From: Wuchereria bancrofti
Lineage: Eukaryota > Nematoda > Chromadorea > Rhabditida > Onchocercidae
NCBI GenBank assembly: GCA_005281725.1
Contig: SSBO01000009.1
Span: forward strand, 1,802,354-1,866,353
DNA length: 64,000 nucleotides
Direction of reading: 5' to 3'
Shown: positions 52,901-64,000 of the stretch, in pieces
Layout: each line of letters starts with the position of its first letter
Position numbering within the stretch: the first letter of the stretch is position 1
Notes under the pieces: generated by a model
Database searches by the model: none
Seen by the model: only the letters and a program-made list of their open reading frames with translations
What the model was told of the DNA's origin: nothing
Made by a program: the position numbers and the translations under genes

Positions 52901-55900
52901 ACGACGTTCTTACTGGTATATTCTTCTTTTGTTTTAATGATATGGACTGCAAAAAGTCAAAAAAAAAGAATTAGAAGAGAAAAAGGGGTAATAAAGACAG
53001 CATTAGAAGAAACATTTGGAAATTATTTTCTACCAAAAAACATCTCAAAATTAAGAAATTCACAAAAAAGTTTGGATTTAAAGAAGTTTGTCCATTACCG
53101 CCGTCATAAAATTTCCTTCAGACTCGAAAAAAAAAACTGAACTTACAGCCAAATGACCTGTTTCTGGATCAAAAGTTGCTGATATTAAACCATTATCGAA
53201 TGTGAAATCTCCTAGTGGAGCGATATCAAAGTCACTGGAAAAAAAACAGAAAAGTAAAAATGAATATGCAAAAAAAATGAAAACTCAATAATCTACAGCT
53301 TAAGTGTTAAAAACTTAATAATGGTCTTTTCATTTAACCAAAATTTTAAACCTCTAAATGTCGTTAACCTTCGCTTAAATTTGGTTTTCAGAATAACTTC
53401 GTATTTTTATTAAAGATTAGGTATAAAGCTAAGCAGAAAGTAAGACATAACCTGCTCTGCAACCCGGTAGAACTCAACCGGATCGTAGCTTTATCATGTG
53501 GAGCACCAGATTTAAACAGATATTTTTGGAAGCTTAACGGAGGTACAGTGGAAACAAAACAGAGCTGAAAATTTTTTAAATTAACACTAACAAAAAGAGA
53601 ACAGGAAATGAGTTTGATTAAAACCGCTTTATAAATTTCAGCTCCCAAAAAATAAAATATGATAAAAATGATTAGACAGAATAGAATACACATCTCGCAA
53701 TCACACCTCATATAATTTCGAATCGATAACCCATTTATTGTGAACGAATTCAAGAACTGGACCAATTTGTTGCAAAACAGTTATATTAGGTTCCGAAGCT
53801 AACACTACTACTGTATTCAAAGCATTAACATGCACACATATCGTCTCCATTCTCAAGTTTCCCAGTGAATTGAATAAGATTACTTCACTGAAACGAAACT
53901 AAACATTTTCATATAAATTTAAAAAAAAAGTGCTTAAAAACCATACGTGAAAGTTCAACAAAAAGCCTGGATTTATAATAAACTTAATCTTGGCGTAACT
54001 GCCATACAGCTTAAGACAAGCTTCTTTTGGCTTCCGGACTGTTGCAGTAGCACAGTTTTTCAATAAATTAGAGGACATTTTAATACAACAAAATAGTCGA
54101 TAAACGACAACTTTAAATGCGGCAAGAATATCGCGCAAATATAAATTTCACTAACCTTTCATGCACTACAATTCGCTTCATCGGAAATGACTCAGATGTA
54201 CGAAGATTTTCCTCCTAAAATCTTGAAATTAAGAATGGATTCATTTCATTGCTGCAATATAAGGTAAACTGTAATCAGGAAAGAACATGTAATTACAAAA
54301 AAGAAATCAGGTGAAATGAATTAATGATAATGAATTAATGATAATTAATAATAGTTGAATGAATTGATGATAGGAATAATTAATTACAAATAAACAAATA
54401 AACGAATTAGATCTACCATCAAAAAACTTGAAGGGATCGACAAATTTCTTGATGTTTTTCCCCGAAGCAAGAAATCTGCAGCTGTAATTATAATTTCTTC
54501 GGATTTTTTCATTGCTTCAAACATCCTACAAAGAAAAAGCCCTTTTGAAAAAGCAGATAAAATTATAAGTAGTGCTACTAGGTTCATAAAATTTTTTGAA
54601 ACTATTTCGAAAAAAAAGAACAAAAAATGACAATATTACAAATAAATAACAAATAATATGTAAGTGACGATTCGAAAAAGCCATGCGAACAGGTGTGCTA
54701 GTAGAAGTCAATTAGACTTTTCAATCGAACTGTAATTTTATATTAACGAACTTCTGGCCATAATCAGCCATAACTTCATTTTTTGATGTTCCGGTAATGC
54801 CATCATGATGCTGGAATAAATTCATCCATCGTCGAGCTTCCACGAGTAATCCAAATAAGCGTAATGCATTCCCTTCTTTGAATCCTTTTATCCCCATAAA
54901 ACTGTATAAAATCTCAGCAGTTCTACAAGAAAAATGTACTGACATGTAAAAAATGTAAAAAAATATGCTGATTTTTCAAGGTTTTTTTAAAAAAATTTAA
55001 AAAAAAATTAAAATTCATGCCAAAAAATCTAAAAAAATTAAAATTCAATAAAATGATTAAAAAATTAGAAATATCGCTAAATTTGCTTCCCAAACATTTT
55101 TCAGAAAGTCCATAAAGCTAATATTATATTCCTACAACCGAATCTCTTATAATCTTTAAGGTGTTAAAAGTTTAATTACTTCCTTAAATTATTAACCTGA
55201 TATAATGTTGCAAAACACGATCGAAACGCTTGTGAAAAGGTCGACTAGTATAATATCCTGAAAACAGTTCCTTATCAGACGAGATTTCAAGAATCTAACT
55301 TCAAGATCATATTTGCAGATATTTTATTTTTTTTTTTCATTTTAAAATGAAATATTTTATTTTAAAAATATATTCTTGAACTGAAAGACAAAATATAAAA
55401 CAAATAACAGCTTTATACATCAACGGTTGGATCATCCATCCATATTTACAGATATTTTATTTTTCGAGATAGAAAACAAACCGCTCCAGTAATGATCATT
55501 TCGGTCGGCATATGTAAAAAAATCGCCAGAAAGAACAGGTAAATTATCGTTATCTTCGTATAACCGTTCATGAACTAAACGAAAATAATCATCTACAGTT
55601 CCGAAACGAGCCTGAAACAAGGAAAAATGACTGTTTTTGAATATAATAAAGTACATGTTCTTTAAAATTTAATTTTACAAAAAACTAAAATGTTGTTTGA
55701 ATTCCACAAAACTTTTAAAAATGAACATAATACCGCTAAATTGAATGAATGGAATTGCAGAAAAAGACCATTTTTCCTTAACATTTGTTTCCCTAATTAC
55801 TGCAAACAATAATTGCAATAAATTACTATTAAGACATCACACATCAACCCACATTCAATATACCATATTAATCATTTATATAAAATCTAATTTTTGTTCT

Positions 55901-58900
55901 ATAGAAACGGATAAGTTACTACACCGACAATGACAGGTAAACACTTTCTTGTCATATAACAAAAGATACTTCAGCAAAAAGCCACTATTAAAAAGGGAAA
56001 ACCTAAAGATCTGAGAATTAGCACTCAAACAAATAAACTTACATTTACATTCCATTCATTTTGTGCATTCATATACTTGAATAATTTCATATAATTTAAA
56101 TACTGATTATTCCATTCGAATTCGGTATCATATCGAAAGTCATCACCTAGCGGTACCAAAACAACATTTGTTTTGAATAATTGTGCTTTTTTTCTGTATT
56201 GATCATATAATAATGCCGCCCTGTAATTGAATTTGGAGTCGAAAAAAAAAAAATCACTTAGAACGACTGTATTCATCAGACAATATGTCTAAATATCTCG
56301 GAGATTGGATTAGTGGCGATATCGTTATCTGATACAGTACCCAAGAATTGCACAACTTCGGTCAATTTAAAAACCCCGTGTTTTACCTCTCCTTAACATT
56401 ATTCTCGGTGATATCAACTGACGGCAATTTCCACGGACAATCCAAGCCACTCCCTGCAGTACGTCTAAAATCAAACTGACAACATATCTTCGGATCCGGA
56501 CCACATGTATGAGGTATATCATACGAAAAAAACGGCATGACGTGTGTAGCAAAGTCTGTTGAATTATCACGATTACCTATAACTTCAACTATTAATTTCA
56601 GCTAATTGTGTAGTAAAATAATGTCCAAAGAAAGCTGTTAATCAAAGAAATCTTTTAACAAGAAAAAGTACATAAAGCGCACATGATCCATGAAATTAGC
56701 TCACTGAACAAGCATTTTATCTCCGTTAACTCGATAACCAAACAATTCTACTCCTATTATATCATCGTTAACTCATTAACCAAAATTTAATTAGATACTC
56801 CATACCTCTCCCAAAATAATAATTAAAATTTCAAATTCTCCACTACTTTGGAATTGGGAAAAATCGCCAAATCTTATCAAGAATCCACAATATTTTAGAT
56901 ATTTTTTTTAATGCTTGGTAGTAACGACAGTAGAATTAACCAGTTTTATAATATTAATTGAACAAAATATCCGTAAAAAATAGTAAATAATAGGCACAAA
57001 TGAAGTTTTAACAACTTCGAAACCGAATGTTTTAAACAAACTTAAGTACTACCAAGTAAAATCAAACAAAATTAACTACGAAAACTGATGACAGCTTAAC
57101 GGCTAACAAGTTGAACAGAATGCCTTCCCACAAAAATTATAAGCCAGTATCGGAAATGTCCTAATAAGAGTTTATTTCACGGATAGACAAGGCACAGAAA
57201 TTTTTAAACTTTATTTTTATGACGTACCCCATAATTGTCTCCACATAAATTCTAGCTCTTTCCTTTCTGCCAAATACTTTTTCACCGAATAATGCACACG
57301 CTGAAGTACACCATTCGAGAAATTCGACAATTTCATAAAGTATGAAACTGTAGGACTTAAACCGAAAGGATCAATCGACCAATGATTCTTTGGTTTATAA
57401 TCTGAAATCATTATTTCCGAGTGTTAGGTAGAACGATGTTTAAAGGTTTAAGATTTCTGGAAGAAAAATCGTATTTTATTTCAAAGAATTACAATGAAAA
57501 AAAAAGTTTATTTCATAAAATTAATACTTCCAGCATTCCTTAACCAAATAAGCCACGACTTTCATTCGTGATATAATGAGTTAAAACAATCATGGAAATA
57601 GTTTTAGTTCGGAATTTAAGCAATCATTGTAATTTATAACCTTCTCCAATATGATTGCGAATCCACTCATGTCCTTCCATTAACTGACTAATTAATCCAT
57701 AGTAATGTGAATTAGCTTCATCAGGCATTACCCATCCACCAGTTAATATTTCCAGTTTTTGCGATTTCAAAAGCCTTAAATTACAAGCAAAACTTCTAGT
57801 TAAAAGAAGTAAACAGCAACAAATCCGACATCCCACAAAAATTTTTATTCCCTTACTAAACTAACACGTACTAAAAAAATTATTTTTTTTTTTCGGATGT
57901 ATTCATCCCTCCGGATAAATTCAAGCCCTGATTTATGTCAAAATAATGTCAAATAAACAAAGTTGGGAGAAAATTGAGAAAGATAATGTTAGCATTCCTC
58001 AATAAGTTCTACATTTTACTGAACGAATTACCTGAACATCAATATACAGTTCAGGTTTTCAAAACGATATTTCAAAGAGTAACCAGATGCACATTTTTTT
58101 TCTTAGTTTCTCTACTTCTTCAGTATTGATTCATCATGTCATCTGAACCTGCTTTCTTCAGAATACCAAACTATGTAACTCTCTCGTATCGCTAGTTTCT
58201 AAATCGGAAAATGAACAATTAATCAAAAAATAACTCAATAAGACACCAGGTAAAATTTACCCTTTCACTAACTTCCGCTTCTCTTCATCGATTTCTGTCC
58301 ACCATCGCTCAAAAAAACTCATTTCCGCATATACAAAACGCATTTCATCCATTTTTTGCAAATAGTTCAACATATTGTTCAATATATTTCGTGTGTGAAT
58401 TTCATAATATTCTTCAAAAGTTCTTATCCAACCTAAAAACTTTTTTCATATTTTTCAGACTGTCTTAAAGGTATAGATGTTTCTCTGGAATCCATAATTT
58501 TAAGTTAATATCTTCCGTCTAAGATTCGTTAAACTATGAACACACTTGCAATAAATTTACTACTTTATCCCCAATCATGTTTGAAATGGCTAAAAGTAAA
58601 CAAAACGATCATGTAGCAAATTAAAAAACATATTGAAAAATGCCATAACCTGGATCGTTATGAGAATGGGGTACTACAATTACTTCAAGTTCTTTTTCAC
58701 GTTGTATCGACATTTGATTATATATAATGTCGTAACCTTGCTTCCACACCCCACCATCTGGATCGTCAAATGCTAGTTTACTATATATGTCCAACATCTT
58801 AAATAAATTAGTGAGAATGTGAAAAAAAAAAAAAAAACAGACAAATACATAAATATGAACAGATGAATAATAGAGCAATATTTATTTTTAGGAAAATTCC

Positions 58901-60898
58901 ACATCAATATTGAACACACTAAGTTTAGCCAATGTTGTAGTTTGCACCTTTGTTTAAATTCACAACTAGAAATAAACTACATGAAGAATGATTTACAACA
59001 CAATATGCACCGTGAAAAACCACATCCAAACTAGTCCTTCAAAATAATTTCACTCAAATCACCGAAAGCAAACAAAAAAAAATAAAATTATAAGTTCAAC
59101 ATCAAAAAGATTGGATCTTTCGATTAACATGAAAAAAGTGTTCAGTTAGTTACAAATCTTAATGGCTCTATGAAGAGCAATAATCATACTATTGGTATTA
59201 AAATAAGTACAAGTATCAATATATAAGTTCGTGCTAATTTAAAATACTCTGGATCAAAACGTGATTAAACTTTAAAAAAGGTTACTTGGATATTGTTATT
59301 ATCGGATGTTGCCATAGATATAGCTGCAAAACACATATTATGCGGCGGAGTAGAAGAAATGCGATCCATAAAGTGTTTGACAATACCAATCTATAACTAA
59401 GTGACTTCAACGATCTCGAATTTCAAACTGATAGATTGCATTGTGATTTACTTTTAGCAAATCAAAATTATTGACCATCTATCCAGGAAACTTGAGAAGG
59501 AATTATTTCCACAGAATAATTGGTACATCAACTAGGTAGAGAATTACCATAAATAATCAGGAACTTCCGAGAATACTTATGGTCTTTCGAATGTTCAATA
59601 TAAAAACACGTAAAGTTGACAAAAATTTCAATGACTGCATCGTTGTCATTATTTAATTTCATTTGGAAATCATACCTTTCCACCTATTCTATCTGGCATT
59701 TTCACTGCCTTCTGTGACTCTTCTGGAGGATGGATGACTCCATGTATTGCTTGCTCTTCTTGAGCTTTCTGTTGCGCAGCTTCTTCCGCATTACGGACCT
59801 CCTTTTCAATCTAAAACTGCTCCATTGTCAAAATCGTATGTAGCAAAACTTCCAGTTTCGAGGATTTGAAAAGTTTTCATACCTATGGCTTATTTCGACC
59901 ATGTTTATAATTGAAGCTAGATTTTAATATTCATATTTGATGTATAGAAAAAATATTTCTGTCATAAAATTGTATACTTGAGCTTAAATTTAATTAATTA
60001 GTTAAACTTATCTGAACAAAACGAAACAGTGAAATTCAAAATGAAACTTTACTAAATGCAAGAAAACACCTGTTCGGCTCTCTTTGGAGGCGGTAAAAAA
60101 CCAACAGCAGCTTCATCCATAATGTCCTTTCCTTTTTCTTCATTTTTGATTTCTTTGGCAATTTTACCTCAAATGATTCAAGTATTGAATTTACAATGAA
60201 AGAACACATTGAATTAGGATGTACAGAAAAATTACAGAATTAAAAATGCAAAACAGAAAAAGAAAACTCGAGAATTCCAACGGATCGATCGCCTTTACAT
60301 GATAAACCGTTATATAACTTAAAACATAAAGTTACTTTTCCATCGTTGACGTTCTTCAAGAACTTTCTGCAACATGCTGTGCATCAACTGACCACTTCTT
60401 TTCGCATCATCTTCCAGTAGATTGATCTGTTTCTCCAGCTTCTCCAATTCTAACTGTAAATTTATTTGGACAAATCACCAAATCATAACAATTTGTTTTC
60501 GATGGTAATGACCAAGAAGATTCATATTTTAATATCTCGCTTACAGAACCCGGAACTCTGGAAAATTTACTCCTTTCTATTCATAGCAATCAATATGCAA
60601 TAATTTTCCTAGAAATCGACATTACATCAAAATGGTTAAATCAGTCATTACGCTATTCCGAAAACGAAAATAAACAAGCTAAAAATATAACTAAGAAATA
60701 ACCTTTGGCTAAATCACTACATATAAACCGAAAAAAAACCTAGCTTACTTGCTGATCTTCATAATTTCGTCTATGTTCGAAAGTTTGTGTTTCCAGTGAA
60801 TTATACAAAATAAGACAGACAAATATAGATATGCTCAATACAGCGGCCAATAAGCGACTCCAAGTTAAATGCATCTTTGGCCCATGTATGAAATACAT
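49916..60898 (-). CDS. aman-2: Golgi alpha-mannosidase II (GH38)
   Basis: About 26 exons give roughly 1,200 residues, near the family norm of 1,100-1,150. The start [10 protein letters not shown] directly follows a TACTAG acceptor. A type II membrane anchor follows ([17 protein letters not shown], exon 60898-60749), then a charged coiled-coil-like stem (60450-59680). The catalytic domain begins [15 protein letters not shown] and includes [11 protein letters not shown] (zinc ligands His/Asp; split by an intron at about 58650/58434), [26 protein letters not shown] (nucleophile Asp), [31 protein letters not shown] and [10 protein letters not shown] (zinc His). C-terminal beta domains include [15 protein letters not shown] and [17 protein letters not shown]. 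It trims two mannoses from GlcNAcMan5GlcNAc2 in the Golgi, a committed step to complex and paucimannose N-glycans. All key motifs are intact, so the gene is judged functional. Exact exon borders were not all fixed. Confidence 0.93.
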
Positions 60899-62657
60899 CT
60901 AGTATGACAATTTCTAATTACTTCCAATTAACATAAATGGGTCAGGAACCCAACATTCTGCAATAGCAAAAAAAGAGAAATGCAATCACTGAAAAATTGT
61001 TTGATTTGAGTCAGAATGATCGCTAAGCTCTATTTCGGCAAAGAAAAAAGAAAGACAAAAGAGGAAAGAGAAGACTAAGCAATTTTTTTTTTCACTAAAG
61101 GTTTTACTATAATAGAGGCCTCATATTACGTAATATAAGCTGTGAAATCAATTCCCACCAACCGAGTTCGAATTTCCTATAACAATTCCAATTCATCAAC
61201 AATTTTCAACGACCACTTTCAAAAGAAAACGATCCTATTTCGATTCACTACAATGAAAACTTCACCACTCTTTAGGGGGAAATCTTTTTAATATTTTAAA
61301 AATAATTCATTTAATATTAATAATTACTTGATAACTAAGTAACAATCGAACTTTGGAAAAGATGAAAAGAGATGACTGGAGAAAAAAAGGTTAATTTCAA
61401 ACTAATCACCACATAGATTAGATTATATTATAATAGCTTCATCTGACAGTTTGGAAAGCAATGATATATTGTGGATGAGAATCTTTTTGACCTAGAATGT
61501 CATCTTATATAGACAGAATGAATAAAGAATATGATTTAAGATCAAAACGCTAGTGATATGATAGTGATGGCAGCATATTCACAATTTATGCACAGTTCAA
61601 TGGTAAAAGTTGGGAAAAATTCATAAAACCAAGTGCTACACCAGCATCCTCCGGGTAATACTTCCACTATAGCAATTTCGAATGATGATTCCACCACATT
61701 ACTTCTCGGAGGCAATCCCATGATAATAGTTCCCCATGACAATTTCATTAGCTTTCATATGTTTATATCAGCTTAATACATTTATTACATATAGCATTAC
61801 TGCAATGCAAAAATACATGCTGAAACTCAAAGTTTCCCGAAAATCTAACAAAGTTTTAGCATTGAAAACACATACTTACGGAAGAATATCATTAAAAGGA
61901 GAACCATTTCTTCCTTCTTTTGTTACACAACTCACGATTTAAGAATAAGAAAAACCTGAAGTTAAAACATGCTATAAGCAAAAACAAAGAAAATCTCATA
62001 TGAGAAAAAAACGAAAAATGAGAAAAAAAAAAAGGAAATTAAGATAAAGTAAAATAACCAAAAAAAATTCGCATAATTAACGAAAAAAAAGTAAACAATT
62101 GGATAAATGAACGGCTAAAAAGATCAAACAGAAACAAATGGGTCAGCTTACTTGGGAATGAAAAATTAACGATAAGTGTAAATACAAATCTATTTAGATT
62201 GCAAATAAAAAAATTTATGATTGAACTCAAATTGAAACTATTGTCGAAATAGGTAATAAGAGAAGCAGAAGAGCACGAAAGAGTGAATGGAGCGTGTAGA
62301 ACTGGAAGATATTACAAGAGACATTGAGTTATCCGGTGAAATGTGAATGATTGTCATCTTCTGAAGCAATTATTACGGCCGGAAATATCGTGAAAGCACA
62401 GCTGATACAACTTTTCTTTTCCCTTTTTCTCTGCTAACACTTATGCGATCAACACAAAATGCATTGTGGTTTTATTTATCCAGCAGAAATTGAATATTAA
62501 AATATTAAAAAAACATTTATTCATATAAAGTATACACTGCTGGATACTACTGGCAAATGATGGGAATGACAACATTAATAGGATGTGCAAGATTTAGGTT
62601 AGTTTAAAGATGTGATCGTGCGACGGAGCAAACATGACTGCTATCATTTCTACGGAA
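60899..62657. other. Upstream of aman-2, no gene seen
   Basis: A 1.76-kb A+T-rich interval between aman-2 and the next tentative minus-strand gene. A 68-codon minus-strand frame at 61542-61748 is less A+T-rich than its surroundings but has no splice support or family resemblance. It presumably contains the aman-2 promoter. Confidence 0.45.
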
Positions 62658-63929
62658 TCATACAATTCGCGCGTGTCCACTTTGCTAGAAAAACCAATTT
62701 TAAATTTGACTGAGTCACAAACAAGCAAAGATAATAATAATGTTCATTACAACATAACCATACACAGGCGACAATACAAAGTCCAGATACAAGATTTGTT
62801 CAGTTCAATTTCAGCTAGAATCTAATTATTCCATTTCGCAACGCATAGATTCTATCAGGAAATTATAACGATGTGTAGAAGTGAAACATATATATTTATA
62901 TATCACATAAAAAAAAAGAGATACACCCTGACAGGAAAAATACAATTAAAACGAAAGGGTCAATTGCTTACTTCGTATAGTAATTCTTTGTGCAGTCCCT
63001 ATGAAATATTACAATATGTTAAATTCTTTACAACTAAGTGCAAGTAATTGATGCGCTGTACGAAAATCAAGCAAAAACAAAAAAGAAAACATATCTAAAC
63101 TGCAGATAGTAGAAACGGGAATTGACAATGGGCAACCGTACAAATGCAAATGATGAAATAAATTATTCCGGAAAGAATAACAATTATCTCACACTTCCAT
63201 TGCTAAAGAATCATTTCCCGAAGCAGCTAATCCTGAAAATCCGTAGAAATGGGTACTTTAATGTTTTTTTAGTCCTTATTCGGTAACCTGGCAACAAAGT
63301 CCTAGTAACAATAACCGAGTAAAATATATGATCAAAATGAAATAAGTCAACACTGTCTAAGTTAATTATTTTACAGATTAAGGTGAAAAGATTAAGGTGA
63401 AATTTATTTAACATTACTGCAGCAATACTCCCTAAATTAACTTTGACCTAAATCAATTTCACTTTTGATGGCTCTGTGGTTCGTCTTATTATAGTACTAC
63501 AGAATCTCAAAAATTTGCAAATATATATATATACAATTTTAAAAACTGCTGAAAGTTCCTAGTCTTAAATTGTTCTATCTCACTTTATATACAACAGACA
63601 GAAGAGATGAAATCAGAAAAATAAAGGGTTTTTTCAAATCTAAAAAGTCATAAAAGACTTATTACAACAAAAACACTATATTAATTACAACATATGAATT
63701 TATAAAAAAAAAAAACTGTATATATAACCCATCCCCACTTAAGTAAGAAATAACTAAAAGAAAATTCCTGCATAAATATATGAAATTGCTACAAAACAGG
63801 AAAAAGCAAGTGTTACAGTTTTCCAATAAAATATCTACCAAAAATCAAAGAATTCCTTGTTTCGAAACATTCGTAATCTGCCAGGCAATGCAGCATTAAA
63901 TTCCATTGATGCCCGCTAATCTCCTGCAT
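62658..63929 (-). CDS. Tentative small 4-exon gene, unknown function
   Basis: Four short exons, 63929-63839, 63232-63195, 62998-62972 and 62684-62658, each with usable AG and GT borders (donors GTAGAT, GTGTGA, GTAAGC), join in one frame to give 60 residues ending LLYEQSGHARIV. The first ATG lies 13 bases behind a TTTATAG acceptor, as for trans-spliced genes here. The protein begins MQEISGHQWNLMLHC and contains LADYECFETRNSLIFG and SGNDSLAMEGLHKELLYE; no signal peptide or membrane segment. I do not recognise the family. Alternatives: a second ATG in exon 1 (63908) gives a different frame, and exon 4 also has a longer frame (KVDTRELYDSVEMIAVMF) in another phase, so the model could be wrong or part of a longer gene. 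The support is only the consistent splicing phase. Confidence 0.35.
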
Positions 63930-64000
63930 CTTCACTGGTGGACTATAAAGAGCAGTTTATTAAATGAAATAAGTAACCAAAAAATAAAATCGTCAGTAAA
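63930..64000. other. Window edge, no feature
   Basis: Seventy-one bases upstream of the tentative small gene, containing its TTTATAG acceptor at about 63943. Confidence 0.4.

Noticed and set aside
61150..61200. GTTCGAATT motif like a tRNA T-loop
   Set aside because: No acceptor, D or anticodon arm can be folded around it; no tRNA gene was found in the window.
61542..61748. 68-codon minus-strand frame upstream of aman-2
   Set aside because: Somewhat protein-like, but no splice support and no family; could at most be leader sequence.
62634..62825. 63-codon plus-strand frame
   Set aside because: Antisense to the last exon of the tentative small gene; that exon has splice support, the plus frame has none.

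Overview
The window looks like nuclear DNA of a parasitic, probably filarial-type, nematode. It is strongly A+T-rich. Its genes are split into many short exons with GT..AG introns, acceptors are of the TTTTCAG type, and several first coding exons sit directly behind such an acceptor with no upstream exon, as expected for spliced-leader trans-splicing. The protein families also fit: ground-like proteins, Kunitz/lustrin-type cysteine-rich secreted proteins and a DUF148 (SXP/RAL-2-like) protein. The species cannot be fixed from the sequence alone. Gene models below were joined by hand from splice sites and reading phase; no search was run.

Layout. 0.8-3.1 kb (minus): a complete 7-exon EB-module secreted protein. 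8.4-10.4 kb (minus): a complete 6-exon F-box protein with an FBA (sugar-recognition type) domain. 10.4-15.5 kb: gene-poor, with several tandem repeats. 15.5-18.8 kb: two ground-like (hedgehog-related) genes arranged head to head, with matching exon structure. 21.4-33.9 kb (minus): one very large gene of about 31 exons and roughly 1,770 residues. It encodes a secreted protein of 13 Kunitz domains alternating with 11 lustrin-type cysteine-rich repeats. Every Kunitz domain lacks the Cys14-Cys38 disulfide pair. 35.7-42.3 kb (plus): two tandem SR splicing-factor genes (SRSF3/RSP-6 type) with identical exon 1 and exon 2 sizes, each with a long third intron that holds candidate regulatory exons and, in the second gene, a dense CATC repeat array. 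43.5-44.8 kb (minus): a DUF148 protein. 44.8-49.9 kb: no intact gene, but decayed coding-like sequence and a 57-base poly(A) run. 49.9-60.9 kb (minus): Golgi alpha-mannosidase II (aman-2) with all catalytic and zinc-binding motifs. 62.7-63.9 kb (minus): a tentative small 4-exon gene of unknown function.

The left half is therefore a cluster of genes for secreted, cysteine-rich, probably cuticle or extracellular-matrix proteins. The right half holds housekeeping genes for RNA splicing and N-glycan processing. The most interesting unexplained signals are the uniformly altered Kunitz domains, the candidate autoregulatory elements in the SR genes' third introns, a row of splice-donor-like repeats in one intron of the Kunitz gene, and a perfect 23-bp hairpin at 19.8 kb.
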